From: Pteria penguin
Taxonomy: Eukaryota; Mollusca; Bivalvia; Pterioida; Pteriidae
Direction: 5' to 3'
DNA length: 64,000 bases
Assembly: GCA_035048485.1 (NCBI GenBank)
Contig: CM068583.1
Location: 29,636,841 to 29,700,840, forward strand
The notes beneath the pieces are model-generated. The model searched no databases, was not told the DNA's origin, and worked only from the letters and a program-made list of their open reading frames with translations. Below, one piece after another: positions 24,075-36,322 of the stretch. Numbering within the stretch: the stretch's first letter is position 1; each line of letters starts with the position of its first letter. The translations under genes and the position numbers were made by a program.

Positions 24075-24150
24075 AATAGAAAACAGAAGACATCTGACAA
24101 AGCTGTATGACAAAAATCACCAAGGACCTGCACACAAAAAATGACAACAG
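24075..24150 (-). mobile_element. PLE family B 3'-end fragment
   Basis: ACAGAAGACATCTGACAAAG followed by CTGTATGACA and CACCAAGGAC-TGCACACAAA matches the terminus at 60,436-60,490 almost exactly, on the same strand. Confidence 0.7.
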
Positions 24151-27100
24151 AGTGGTTTAAATATAATTAAACTTTCACAAAAAGACTTACTTTTGTCCTT
24201 GGAGAAAAGGAGATGCTTCCGTAAGGGAGGGAAAAGCCTATAGATAATCATACGAAACATTCGGTTTCCCTTCACCAATGTCCTAATTATCTTCCTACAA
24301 GTGAGTGAATGACACTTTGTCGGCCATATGCACATAAGTGATACGTTCTAAATGGTTCACATCGATGTGTAATATTAACACACTTCGATAGTAAAACACT
24401 ATTGTTATGTTATCAATTATCGCTTTATTCAAATATCCGGATTCCCAAAATGCACTGAATGCAATATCTATGTTCCTGGTTAACGCTCTGAGACTTGGGG
24501 CACCAGACGGTCTGTATTGGTCGCACATAACTTTATAATTGAAGTAGATGACTTATTTTCCATTTTCCTGGTGATAGTGCAGATTCAACACAGTTTGTGG
24601 CAAAGTTGCAGAATACTGGCAAATACCATTTGTGCCGTTAAGGTACAAGGCGAGCAAAATCAATCAACTAATAATATCTCCACTTCATTGAGTCGAACGA
24701 AGTCACACGAATGTCTAGCACAAGGAATGAATAAAATTGCATATAATAACGCTAGACTGCACAGCTCTGCACGATATCGCGAATCGAAGATGGCTCTCCT
24801 CCTTCAATCATTTTATACAAACATCGGTGTAGTTTATTTGGCAGGCCGGAAACTGAGCATTGTTTTTACGTAAAGGTCATAGAGAATCATAAATATTCAG
24901 GGAATATTTAGCGATGCATTATCGATATTGATGTGGATAACGAGTGGATGTTATGTGTTTTCCTGTAGGAGCTGGAGGTTAGGCTTTTTATAGAGGCTAA
25001 CGAATAACACATTTATAATGTGAGAGGGTTGCAGTTTTCTTCATGAAATTATCTTTCTCATCGATAACGACAGCAATATATACTTAATTATATCATACTT
25101 AATATCAATTATAGAACATCACTGTGCTGTTTTGAAAGGAAAATTGTATGTATAACATCTGTGATATGATCTATCTTATAGTGCTTCAAATGACAATACC
25201 ATCTTTAAATTTGTTTCTAAATCCCATGAGCAGTCGTTGCATATTTTACTTTCATCTCATACAATGCATCTTAGCAATCGATGTTATCTTTTAAAATAAT
25301 AATAAAAAACTAGTATATGAATTCATAGTCGAGGAATGTTCTTATGATGCTTTACTATGAATTAGCGTCGTGAAGTGGCAGTGCTATCTTGAAAATTATA
25401 CCGGGTGATAATTCAAAACACAAAATTACTAAGTAAGTAAACCATACAGACTTATAGACTTGTATAATTCATACAGACTTTTTAAACAGGGTCTGTATAG
25501 CGTGTTCGTATTTCAATGTATAGTTATAAAATAAATAGGTTTATATGTTCTATATCTATTGTATAAGTCTCTCAAATAATGACGAGTGCCACTCAAGAGC
25601 CGTTATTGTTTTGAACCTTGATAACAACCCAATGATGTTCTGAAAGAATGAAGTTGTCTGTACTATAAACATCGATTTCTGGCGTCATGATGCCATTATG
25701 ACGTTATAGCGTCACTGTCACTATATAGCTAAACAGTTAAGAATTTATTACGAACCTGCTTCCATTTCTGAATCCATAATCAAACCATATCTTGTAGATT
25801 ATTCATCAAGAATAAATTAATTCCGAGAACGCTGAACATGTTGATACAAAAGTATAAATAATTACGAAACTAAGGAAATCTAACAAATTCGCAAATTAAC
25901 ATCTGGTCAAGCTTGCATTAATGTTTTAGATTTCTGTACAAAAAGTCTACAAATCATTTTTAAAAAGAAACGGCTAAAGACGGTATTGTCGGATGGCTAA
26001 GTAAATTCGAAACAAAGTCAAGGTAAAAGTTCTATCACTACTAATTGTCAAGTTTCTTAAAAGTACTTTACAGTCCAAGGTCAAGGTCACAAGTTCCGGT
26101 CATATGGCACCTTTGTGTGAAGTATTTTGTTTATACTTTTCTTAGTTGCCGAGATTTTGCTTCAAACAAACTTTAATCAAAATGTTGACGGATAGAGAGA
26201 TGGAATTACAGACCGACAGGCGGACAAAGCCAATCCAAAAATTTGTCTCAGGGTTACAGAAACCATATACGTAGAAAGTTAAAGACAAAAATTCAACATT
26301 CAAATCGCTTTTGAAATTCTGAAAAAAAAAATACTATTCAGCAATACGTGTCTACCCTAACCCCAATGTGGACAGTATTCTTATTTACAACTAAAGAGAA
26401 TCAAGTCCTGTTGACTTCATCTCATCCGGTATAAAAATAATAGTTAAACAACTTCGAGAGTGTGACACTGAGATCATGTCAAAGCCGTATGTCTTGAATA
26501 GGTCCTTAACAGACTTATATAGACTATTTCTTCGCCATCGCACTGATGGACAGAAGATTCTATGATATCTTTGTCTATACCTATTCAGGGGAAATAAGTT
26601 GTTGAACATTATCATCTATGACTGTTAATGAAAACTAATACAGACTTGAGATCTTTGCTCGCTTTCAGACGGGAAAAGGTTCGGCTAATGTTATAGGTTA
26701 TACATATCTAATTTAAAACAATTAAGCATTTTCATTTGAAGCATGAAAGCATCAAATATTTCAGGAGACGTTTTATATGTCTACTAATATTGAGAGCAAT
26801 GCCTAAAACACAGATTCGCAATATTCTAACGGCATTAAACATTTCTCATTGTATAGAATCCAATAACATTATTGAGATATTTGTTACCAGACTTTTCACA
26901 TCATTTGTGTCATTTGTGAAGTAAGTGGAGAGGAGCTTGCAGTATAAAGTTATCATCAAATCGTAATATTTTTCATTATGCAATGATATAAATCTAGTGT
27001 TTGTATACCTCAGTCTGTTGGGTATATATATATAATGGTAGACATTTTACTGACGTCATCCGCCGATAACTGTAATTAAAACAATCACATGGGCTATACT

Positions 27101-28489
27101 AGTGTTATACATCTTACTGTCACGAAAGTACAAAATACAAATATAACTGGTTTTATTTTACTAACAACATCATGCCACGGTGGCCATTCTTTGTAACTTT
27201 TTTGCCCAGGATGAGGTAGGTGTCTCATTTGTGACACATGAAACTCCCTTATTTTAAAGAGAGAAATTTGATGATATCTTAACTTACAGCTACAAATTGT
27301 AAATGACGAAATTCAATATTTAGAAGGAAAATGGAAAGGACCTATAAATAACTGCATTGACGATATTATACGTTGTGTCCCAAAGACGTATCCACAATTT
27401 ATGGAAATGATTATTGCCTTGTCTAGAGTATCGACTTGCTGCCCTAGGCTTTGGTAGAATTTTCAAACAAATTGACTTCATACCTATATGGAGTGATAAG
27501 AAGAATATTTAACAACACTCAGATCACAGTTTAGGTATAGACATTCTTAAAGAGACTACCATTGAATTTCATTATGACTTAATCTACACATACGGTTACT
27601 ATTTTTTTTTTACAATTGACAGTCTTTATGCTGGTATTTTAATAATGTATTAATTTTCCTGGTATTCCATGCTAAAATTTATTTTGCATTTAATGTCTTC
27701 TCAAATATGAATAGAAGGAAACACACAGGAAATCGATATATACCCTTATGTTTAATGTGCAAGAAGTATGTTTTGTGTGTTGTTATCATTAAATATAGGG
27801 TATTCCCACAGGGATCTAATTTTTGAAGTAAGTTTTATTCAGTCATGTTAATCTTTTATTCACATACATGTTCAGCAGACAATATATGTTTGTCGACTTC
27901 ACTTATATGCTTTTTGTCTGTGCAAAACATACACATTACGTTGTTTGCATGGTATGAATGTCATGTTTAACAACTGGTATTTTAACTATGCTCTACCAGC
28001 CACCGAACAGCAAAATTTGTTAGTTACAGCACAGCCTTCCCTTGTGATATCAGGAGTATATACTGAATCAGCTTTGTTAAAATAGAACAGTTTTATTATT
28101 CTATCAATAGATACATAATTCCAGAACATGTGTTTACTGCTATGATAGTACGAGATTAAATATATACAGTAGTGTCGAAAACTTTTATAAGAAATGGTGG
28201 TACGAAAGGAACATTTAGACTCCTTGTGTCTCTCCAATGATCTGGAAAATGAAGGTATCTGAAGAACAAACTAATCACCAAATTGACCTTAAAGTAAGAG
28301 CTAGAAAACTCTTCTAAGGACATATCCATGCCTACGGGAGATACTTCTTAATTTTAGAATTATCTTTCTACTGTAAATTTGAAGTATATACGAGTATTTG
28401 GTGTCACCTTAAAGCAGAAAACTGGGCTGCGGACACCTTTGGAGATATTTATTGTCAATGATTATATTATTGAAATGTCATTGCGCAGA
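24151..28489. other. 4.3 kb with no supported feature
   Basis: Open frames at 24,295-24,528 (minus) and 24,517-24,873 (plus, 118 codons) overlap antiparallel and show no motif. The PQ-poor text near 26,200 (GACAGGCGGACAAAG) resembles a common mollusc interspersed repeat but is too short to assign. No gene called. Confidence 0.4.
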
Positions 28490-28690
28490 CTCGATGTTCA
28501 ATGTTTTGTGCAAAACATTACTAACGAATAAGACAGAAGACATCTCAACAACTTGTATGAAACACATCAATGACATGTCTTGAAAACATGATTGTAATCA
28601 AATATACACAGAGAACATTACAAAAATAGTCGATTGTATTCAGTTACAATACCGAATCAAATACAGAATTCCTCCCTCTCTTTTCAGTCG
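28490..28690 (-). mobile_element. PLE family B 3'-end fragment
   Basis: ACAGAAGACATCTCA-CAA, TGTATGA-ACACATCA, GACATG and then CATTACAAAAATA-TCGATTG match 60,436-60,545 in order. The copy extends about 110 bp into the 3' UTR and then diverges. Confidence 0.65.
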
Positions 28691-28704
28691 ATTGTTAATA
28701 TAAA

Positions 28705-28732
28705 CCCATCTATCCATCCATCCATCCATTTT
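28705..28732. repeat. short (CATC)n microsatellite
   Basis: CCATC/TATC tetramers, about six units. Confidence 0.85.
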
Positions 28733-28984
28733 TTATATAAATGAATTTTAATACTTTTTCATTTCCTACGTCGAGTAATATGGTGCTAAATGTGTAACGT
28801 TGACCTTAAAGTCGGAGGCGTGCCCTATCTTTATTGCAAACCATTCGGCTGTAGTCAGAAGTAATATAAAAGATATCAGAAATGAATAAAACGGAATTGC
28901 TTTCTATAATGATACAGGTTTAACAACAGCATATTAATATCATTGAGACGGATTCTAAAAGTTTCAATACTTAAGATACGTACA

Positions 28985-29240
28985 ATGTATTTACAGACAG
29001 TAAATTTTAACGTTTACGGTCGTTATAAAGACCTTATTTGCTCAGTTGATAGATCGTTGGCCATCATGACATATACGGCTTGTGACTACGGTTGTGCCGT
29101 CTCCTTCTCCTGTGACTGCGAATAATACTAATCCACATATACTTATGGCATCACGCCGGGTGTGACCGGTAGACAGGGGATGCTTACTCCACCGTGACAC
29201 CTGCTCCCACCTCTGCTTTAACAGGGGTTCGTGATTGATT
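28985..29240 (+). pseudogene. PLE family A remnant: RT C-terminus plus 3' UTR
   Basis: The plus strand reads VNFNVYGRYKDLICSVDRSL, matching FRKFYGRYKDLICSYNVSL at the end of the family A RT (63,437-64,000). The UTR follows at the expected distance: GTGTGACCGGTAGACAGGGG at about 29,159, then ATGCTTACTCCACCGTGACA and CCCACCTCTG. This is one of two family A copies on the plus strand. The RT palm is absent. Confidence 0.75.
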
Positions 29241-30478
29241 GTGTTATATTTATATATACATGTACTGTCATGTTATGTGGATCTCGAGTTGTGGAATTCG
29301 AATCGGTATCTGATTTTTAATCAGTACAATGCATTTTGTATGCAATTTATCCGAATAAGATAACAACTTTTCCATACAATTATAAATTATCACATAGTAA
29401 TATGAAAATTGTGTATATTCAATAAAATGTACTTTTTAAATATAAATAAAAATATAAATGTAAATATAAATGTCGCATTTATCATATATATAAATATTAT
29501 TTAAGCATTAGAAAATTCCACGAACATTAATTTTTTTATTAAAACATCATCACCATTACACATTGTGATAACTATTATGTTAGTTTTATTTTCAACAAGG
29601 GATGTATCATAAGTAGCGTAAACAGCCAACAGAATCAGCTTCATCAAATAATTATGATAGTGTTTGAAATTGAATCTTTGTGTGAAAAGTCAGCACAAAA
29701 ACTTGGTATTTACATGTCTGCGAATATTATCGTTAGAGAAATGTCTACACGAATTGATTCATGCGCAGAAATCCGTAATCGAATTCAATGTATGCCAGTC
29801 AGGGAGGCAAATCAAATCTGGAGAATTCAATTTGGAACCAAATTGATTTCCCGATTCTCTTGACACAAGGCATCAAACATTTATCAACAAATAAAAGGTT
29901 ACTTCATGATTACTCAAAAAACAACTGCATCGACCTCCTATTGATCGTGCATTTAACGTGCATGACACTATCGAGACAGCCGACTTAGCAGAATTTCATG
30001 GAATAAAATATTACAAGTGTCTACAAGTGGCATACGTGTTCTTAGTAACTGATGGTTACATGAGTGTGGTGGTCCCCAAATCACTGTGAATGAAATGGCA
30101 TGTGGATTTAATCCAGGATACGTTAGTGTTTAAAAATACGGATGACATCAGCCAAGATTTCTTGCCAGTAGCCTCCCTCCTAGAATTTATTTGTTCCAGG
30201 AAATTGAGAATTATAACCAATTAAATAAACATTTATACATCACATCTTGAGCAACAAGTAACTTTTACTAAAATAGCAATGTCTCATAATGTCTAGAAAT
30301 CTTACAGAAGTAAATGACATATACTAACGAGGAAAGGTTTATAAACCTCTACAAAATCAGCGGAATATTCGAAAGAATGGTGCTGATTTAAAACGACTTA
30401 GTCAAAGCAAGAATACCAGTAAAACAATACCATTGGTGTGGTTATTCAGAACAAGGATTTTACATTCCAACGAAGCCT
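29241..30478. other. no supported feature
   Basis: Three overlapping plus-strand frames at 29,654-29,988 use the same DNA in different phases and lack motifs. A short TAAATATAAA-rich patch lies at 29,440-29,470. No gene called. Confidence 0.4.
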
Positions 30479-30625
30479 GTGCGGCTCAGTAGAGGAGGTG
30501 TTCTACTCGTGACCGAAAAATCTCCCGCCCTGGGCACACCAGTGTCCTGTCTGTCGGATGAGACAGTAATATCCGATGTCGCATGTCACGGTAGGCGTGG
30601 CATATAAAAGAAATTCACTGCTTCG
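30479..30625 (+). mobile_element. tRNA-derived SINE, family 1, older copy
   Basis: GGCTCAGTAGAGGAGGTGTT (A-box region) is followed by a decayed B-box region and CCCGCCCTGGGCACACCAGT. That 20-mer is identical to the minus-strand copy at 19,395-19,526. The body motif TCGGATGAGACAGTAAT and the tail motif AAAAGAAATTCACTGCTTC follow. The B box (GACCGAAAAATCTCC) is mutated, so the copy is older than the 19-kb one. Confidence 0.7.
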
Positions 30626-31056
30626 GGTGGATCCGTTGCAAAGGTATAAATGTCAATGCAATACATCAGGCAGATACCGTCACCATATACGTGAAATGAT
30701 CGTGGAGAGACATAAAACCATAATCAATAAATCAATCGAACGCAAACGTTGCTCTATAAAAGGAAATTCGTTTTAAAATGGTATGATTTATCGTTCATAC
30801 ACAGGGAAATTGGCATCAGGTGGTCAAATGCAATAAGTCCTAAACTGTGTCTACAGATCTATATTTAACTATGTTTGGGACAGGGTTTAAAATCTGCCAT
30901 TGATAAGATGAAAATAACAATTTATGCAACTGAATATGGATGAATTTTAATAAAATGCAAGGAATTATATTACGATTAACTTTTTTCATATCTTGAGTTA
31001 CTTTAAAGATTACGGAATGGATATTGTTATATTTTAATTTTATCATTTGACCACAA

Positions 31057-31100
31057 GCATCACTGAAGAGACATAAGTTGTCGAAATGCGCATATGGTGC
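31057..31100 (+). ncRNA. type-I hammerhead ribozyme motif, copy 1
   Basis: All conserved parts are present. Stem I is GCATCA (31,057-31,062) with TGGTGC (31,095-31,100), six pairs including one G-U. The core is CTGAAGA (31,063-31,069, fitting CUGANGA). Stem II is GAC (31,070-31,072) with GTC (31,080-31,082) around an ATAAGTT loop. GAAA lies at 31,083-31,086. Stem III is two pairs (A15.1-U16.1 and U-A) around a GCGC loop (31,088-31,091). The cleavage triplet AUA ends at 31,094. This is the minimal short-stem-III form known from Penelope-like elements and retrozymes. Stem II is only 3 bp and the AUA triplet is usually slow, so activity in isolation may be modest. Confidence 0.85.
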
Positions 31101-31442
31101 ACTTAATTATAAGGTATTTATTTTCTATATTTATTATAACCACTAGGCCGATGTCACTACTGGTGGACTGATAGGTCCCGAGGGCATCATAAGCCTAGTT
31201 TTCAGTGCATTTGTACTGACATGAGATACATACTTCAAATTTTCAGTCATCAAATTAAGTAAATCACTCAAAAACTAAGGAGTATTCCCTCATGCATAGC
31301 TTTGTCCTTAGATAGATTCTTTGGTTCACTTTTCGGTCAGTTTGGTTTCAACACTGCTCTTCAAATATTTATATATTTTGAGAATTCCAATCATTTGGCC
31401 ACGAGCATCACTGAAGAGACTTAAGTTGTCGAAATGCGCATA
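31095..31442 (+). repeat. 348-nt hammerhead-bounded unit (pLTR- or retrozyme-like)
   Basis: The sequence between the two predicted cleavage sites is one full unit of the hammerhead repeat. It contains the GGCCGATGTCACTACTGGTGG block (31,147-31,167), TAGGTCCCGAGGGCATCAT, an AAAACTAAGGAGTATTCC block and the TTTGGCCACGAGCATCA lead-in to ribozyme 2. It has no coding capacity. In the families where this is known, RNA cut at both ribozymes gives a monomer with 5'-OH and 2',3'-cyclic phosphate ends that can be ligated into a circle. Whether that happens here is inference. Confidence 0.7.
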
Positions 31443-31448
31443 TGGTGC
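31405..31448 (+). ncRNA. type-I hammerhead ribozyme motif, copy 2
   Basis: Identical to copy 1 except for one stem-II loop base (TTAAGTT). Stem I is GCATCA (31,405-31,410) with TGGTGC (31,443-31,448). The core is CTGAAGA (31,411-31,417), stem II is 31,418-31,420 with 31,428-31,430, and GAAA is 31,431-31,434. The predicted cut follows the AUA at 31,440-31,442. The predicted cuts of copies 1 and 2 are exactly 348 nt apart. Both copies are followed by the same string (AAATTATAAGGTAT-type, then TTTTCTAT), so the pair bounds one repeat unit. Confidence 0.85.
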
Positions 31449-31449
31449 A

Positions 31450-33039
31450 CTAAATTATAAGGTATATATTTTCTATGTTTAATATGAGTTAGATAAAATA
31501 TCTGGATTTGTTCACGTTTCAAAGTTAATCTTTTCGATTTTGGGAAACGATTCTGAAAAATTGGTATTTCTAAATTCTTTCAGTTATCTTCGGTCTTAAT
31601 GTTAGTACCCGTTATTATTTCACTTTATGAATTCTGTTTGAATATGTGTCGATTACGCTTACTGTTATAACAATATTGTCCTTTGAACTTTCAACAATTG
31701 TTGTCATTTATGCCCGTGACATTGACTCAGTCCTAATTTGTCACAATTAATTTGTTTAATTATATTTTGTAACCATTATTTAACAATTTTTTTTTCATGT
31801 CCATTATTGTACATTGTTGTTACTGTCATAGTGACATTTTTCATGTCCATTATGTTACGTTGTTATCATTGACATTGAGTTCTTATCAGTTGGATTGACA
31901 TAAACATTTCTAGATTGATTTAAGTTGCGAGAGTTGAAGTTTAATCAAGCATACCCTCACTTTACATTGATTGATTCATTAATAAAGTTCGAAGTTTGAC
32001 ACGGGATTTTCTCTTTTTTAACGACATCAATTGAGTGACGTTTGTCGCTTCAATTGACTGTCAGAAGTCCGTACTACAGCTGTATTAGAATCGAATATTC
32101 TGTGGACGTCTTTTGTGCTAATGCTTAGTCTGTTGTGCTTATCTGCTTGATTTTCTCATACAGCTCAGTCAGATTTCGTCATGCCTTTCTGTTAATGGGA
32201 CATCTTTCGATTAGCCGTACATCAGACAACGCCACTTTTGTAGAAATTTTCATTATTGCTATAATACTTGGAATGTGACGTTACTATATATGACGCAAAT
32301 CTGAGCGGCAAAACTTCATTTGCCCGGCATCAAAATCGCAATAAAGGACTGTGCTTGTAAATTATCTGATACTGCTTGTTCTTTATGTGAGTTTCTTTGG
32401 TCAATTTGATGTTTTAAGTTATTAGTGTTTAATAGATTCAGTTGCCATGAATTAATTTATAAAGTTAGGACGGGTTCATTTCGAAGAAGAAATCGTCTAT
32501 TGCCGCTATTTTCTTAAGATGTTAACCTGATAGTATCTTTCTTCAAAAATACGCAGATATGTCGTACATTCATTTACGCATCAACTTTTCGTTGAGAAAC
32601 TTTTGTGGAAATTGTGTAATTACAGAAAATCGAAATACTCATTAATTCAGAAGCTCATGGGAACTTCATGGAATTTTTCGAATGACATACTCATCTGTAT
32701 ATATTACTTAAAGTTGGGGTGATTTATAATAGGAAAATACTACTTCAATGACAGATTCTATGTCATTCGCTTTGGATGAATTTTCTTATAGGGAACTTCT
32801 TTTGAGTATCTTATATTTTCTGGTTTCCGGTTTAAATAGTCCTTAATACAGTCTTCATGCATTCTATTTTAACCTAGAACGTTTTGACTTAGTTGGTTAA
32901 CTTGATGATATTTTGGTATTCGATAACCACCTGAAATTCAACAAAACAAAGCCAATACTTCTCATGTGGAAACATAGATATGAAAAGAAAAGAAAGGAAA
33001 AAAAATTCAAATCACTTTCAAACTTCTGACCTAGGGGTA
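31450..33039 (+). mobile_element. probable internal region of an internally deleted PLE family B copy
   Basis: This stretch lies between the hammerhead pair and the family B RT C-terminus on the same strand. I see no intact frame. The interval 32,090-32,350 (CTGTGGACGTCTTTTGTGCT, TTTCGTCATGCC, GGGACATCTTTCGATTAGCC, AATAAAGGACTGTGCTTGTA) resembles what I recall of the leader of mussel PLEs that carry hammerheads, but that is memory and not a search. If correct, 31,057-33,430 is one element with most of its ORF deleted. Confidence 0.4.
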
Positions 33040-33430
33040 TAGATATAATACATTTCGAACACGTTTTGGTAAATTTTACAGATCTTATTCAGACATTTCA
33101 TCTAATATCGAAAATGTGACTTCTCAACAATATGTATATAGTGGAATTCTCATCCCAATACATACGGTGATCTAGTGTGCAAACTATGGAGCGTCAAAGG
33201 TTCCGATTTCCTATCATCAGGTTCTAATATAATCAAAAGCCTTCGACTGTAGACCCGTTAACCACACCATTAACCGCTCTAAGTCGGTATCTTAGCTGCA
33301 GCACGATCTAATATTATTGTAGTGTCATTTTCTGTGTTTATTTAACTATTATTGTGTTTAATGTGCATGTCCTTGTTAATTTGTGACATATATCTTGGTT
33401 AGATGTCTTCTGTCTCCTTTTTTACAACCA
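33040..33430 (+). pseudogene. PLE family B remnant: RT C-terminus to 3' end
   Basis: The plus strand reads RFGKFYRSYSDISSNIENVT near 33,060-33,120, matching KTFGKFYRSFSDILSKFGNLT in the copy at 60,435-62,150. GTCAAAGGTTCCGATTTC at 33,193-33,210 matches the segment coding VKGSDF there. The element-terminal string CATGTCCTTG..TTTGTGACAT..AGATGTCTTCTG ends near 33,420 and is the complement of 60,436-60,482. The clear family B remnant on the plus strand, and the only one downstream of a hammerhead pair. Confidence 0.75.
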
Positions 33431-33930
33431 TCATTTAATAGTCAAATACATAAATTATGGTTGTTTTTTTTTCTTTCTGTATTGTATAACGTAGTTGTTA
33501 TTGCCAAAATGTTATTGTAATTATAAATGCGGAAAGTGAAGACAGAAGTTGACAAGTGTGAAAGCTATTTTTAGATGAAGTCAGCTATCAATGACGTTTT
33601 ATTCCGCTGATTACTTTATGCTCATTTGAATAATTCAGGATATGATATAGTTCTATAATCTACTAGCTAGTCCTACTAGACTAATTTTGGCAACATCTTC
33701 TCCCAAAATAAGCAAACGACCGATATTTGTAAAATATCCCCGTCTACATTACTTACGCACACGCGCACACGATTTAAAATTGTATCGTCTGGGCTTTTTT
33801 TTTTCAAAAGATACCTATCAAAGGCAAGGCTATCATTTTTAAAGGTTAATCAGCATTCCCTAGCTTTCTTGACACTAATTTAAGCATGTAGTGAATAAAT
33901 CGCTGTAACAGTAACATAACTTTATGACTC

Positions 33931-35897
33931 CCAGTGTTGAAGCATAGACTATTCCCCCAGATAAACCGACCCAGTACAGATCTTCCCCATCTAAAGTGGA
34001 TATTCTATCCGTACGGTTTTCCCCCTTCTGATTTTCAGCATAGACTTTTCCCCCTAGGCGGATAAACCGACCTGGGTTCATCCCCTCTCCCCTATTGATT
34101 CCGGATTCTAGTCAAATCGGAAAGCTATTACCGTAATTAAGTCTTGATTTTACGTCCTTTTGAAATTGAAATACAATTACCTACCAGCTGGCCATGGAGG
34201 AAAATAAACAACCATGTATACAAAACTAAGTCCCTTTTTCATCATTCTTAATGGTGTAGACTATATCAAATACACAGCAAGAAGTAAAAATAAGATATAT
34301 ATGTATGATTATTGAGCATTTTCATTGGAATAATTTCATTACCATTACGTCAATATGCCATTCCATATTTTAGATCACATTTAGAATAGAAAAGATTTGG
34401 TAGTGAGAAAAAAAGTTTCAATCCCTAAAATGGTTTTCCTTTGGTTGTTTTCATGGTTTTGGGGTTCAAAATCTTGTGGCACAAGGACACAGAACAAACA
34501 AAAAACAAACCCCACCCCCACCCCGAAGAAACCCCCCAAAACAAAAAAAAAATAATAACACCCACCCACCTCCCTCTTCCAACCCCCCCCCCCCACAAAA
34601 CAAAACAAAACAAAAAAAAAAAAAAAAACAAACAAACAAACAAACAAGAGGGACTACTATTCCAATGTATCAGGGGCGGTGATTGGATGAAATTAATTTA
34701 TCAGTCTATAAATAAATATTGATTCTGCTATAAAATCATGATTTTTTTCTCATTTCGTAAAATGTAGTAAAAATTTTATTACTTAGAAAGTGGTTGTTGT
34801 TTATATTCAATTTTGGCAAATTTTTGGGAGTGGCCCCTATCAAGCATGATTTTCTTGAAATTAAGGTGGATAATCTATGGTAAGCTGTTAAAATTCTGAT
34901 AGAGGATCGTGCTGGACGTTAGGTAATTTAACATGGGACTCTATGGGAAATGGAATTACTGTGCTTCGCCCTCTTATCACAAGGATTCCTCAAGTGAAAA
35001 ATGGAAGCTCCATCACATAGCATTCAAAATTATGTGTAAGGTATAAGTTTTTGTAGACAAACAGACAGACAAACTAACAGACAGGACAAAAACTACTGGT
35101 GCATAATACTGACGGCTACGTGTATGTGAGAGAGGTTTGTATGTAAACATATGTAGGTATGCAGCATCGTGTGATCCTTATACAAATACTGAAAAGAGCC
35201 TCCCAAGATAAAAATACCTTCTCGTCAGTGATACTTCTCTCAAAACTTTTAAGGACCTATTGCTTCCTTTCCCCGATAATTTTTGCATATTACGTCCACT
35301 CTCAAGATCCAATAATTTGTTAAAGGAATTTTGAATGTCACTTCATATAATTTCCACTCAGGAAATTAAAAATGCAATTTTTGGCACTTCTAAAATGTAA
35401 TTTGACCAAAATTTTGTTTTTATATCTGCATTTGCTCGACACGTAGGTGATAATGTGTCCTAATGGGGAATCAATTCATAATTTGATTCTCACCTAGGAC
35501 AAGCTAGAGTAATTTGCAAAATAAACCGCATGTCCTTATCCAAGGAAATCGGATTTTTCAAAAATTTTACTTCAAACTGGCAATATGCCGATATCCAATG
35601 AGATTTTGTCAAATAAACACGGTGACGCATTATGCAAATTTAGTTTCATTCCATTGTTGTAATATTCGAACCAAACCGGATTTTATCTCTAAAGGCGGAA
35701 AAGCATACTGATCTCAGGGGCGGGGGTTTAAACTATACTGGGTCGTTTTATCCGTGGGGGATAATCTCTGCTGGGTCGGTTATTCCGTGGAGGAAGATTT
35801 ATACTGGGTCGGTTTTTCCGGGGGGAATTTCTATACTGGGTCGGTTTATCCTCGGGAAAAGTCTATACAAGGGGGATAGTCTACGCTACAACACTGG
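33931..35897. mobile_element. non-autonomous DNA transposon with long TIRs made of sub-repeats
   Basis: The left end CCAGTGTTGAAGCATAGACT (33,931) is the inverted counterpart of the right end ending ACACTGG at 35,897 (AGTCTACGCTACAACACTGG). Inside each end are several copies of an ACTGGGTCGGTTTATCCG-type motif, inverted between ends: at least two at 33,957-34,075 and five at 35,735-35,860. Interior DNA (about 1.6 kb) has no transposase, only low-complexity A/C tracts. No target-site duplication is visible (TTATGACTC on the left, TTGTTCCAA on the right). Sub-repeat-filled inverted ends recall foldback-type elements; the superfamily is not assigned. Confidence 0.7.
34497..34650. repeat. A/C-rich low-complexity tract
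   Basis: CCCCAC and CAAAA repeats, a C run at 34,584-34,594, an A run and (CAAA)n. The open frames on both strands here are artefacts. Confidence 0.9.
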
Positions 35898-36322
35898 TTG
35901 TTCCAAATTCCCTTCTTGGGGAATGTGTGGTCAAACCCATACAAAACGAATAATAGTTGTACTGAGAATCAGCAATAAATTTTACAGATCACCAATACCG
36001 TAGTCGGCAACGGTTTTATGGCAATATCTAACACTTTGATGATAAAGCAATTCTACATACTACAATGTCTTCATTCATTATTGACGTCTTTTATATGCGA
36101 TAAGGAGGTCGACAATAAGATGTACGGATAACCATACAAACTTGTAAGCATGGGGAACAAGTTGATACCACAACTAATCACATTGACTATATGTATTGAT
36201 GAATAATGATCATTTGGTTTGAGAAAAATCTCAGTACAGAAATTATAATATGACGTTTATTATTATCTTTTTAAATTAAATCATAAACAACTACATGTAT
36301 GTACCGGATGTGTCTTCCACAG
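35898..36322. other. no feature other than a possible intron
   Basis: AT-rich sequence immediately upstream of the candidate last exon. No upstream exon was found. Confidence 0.35.

Noticed and set aside
24517..24873. 118-codon plus frame
   Set aside because: No motif, and it partly overlaps an antiparallel frame of similar quality. Chance cannot be excluded, so it is not called.
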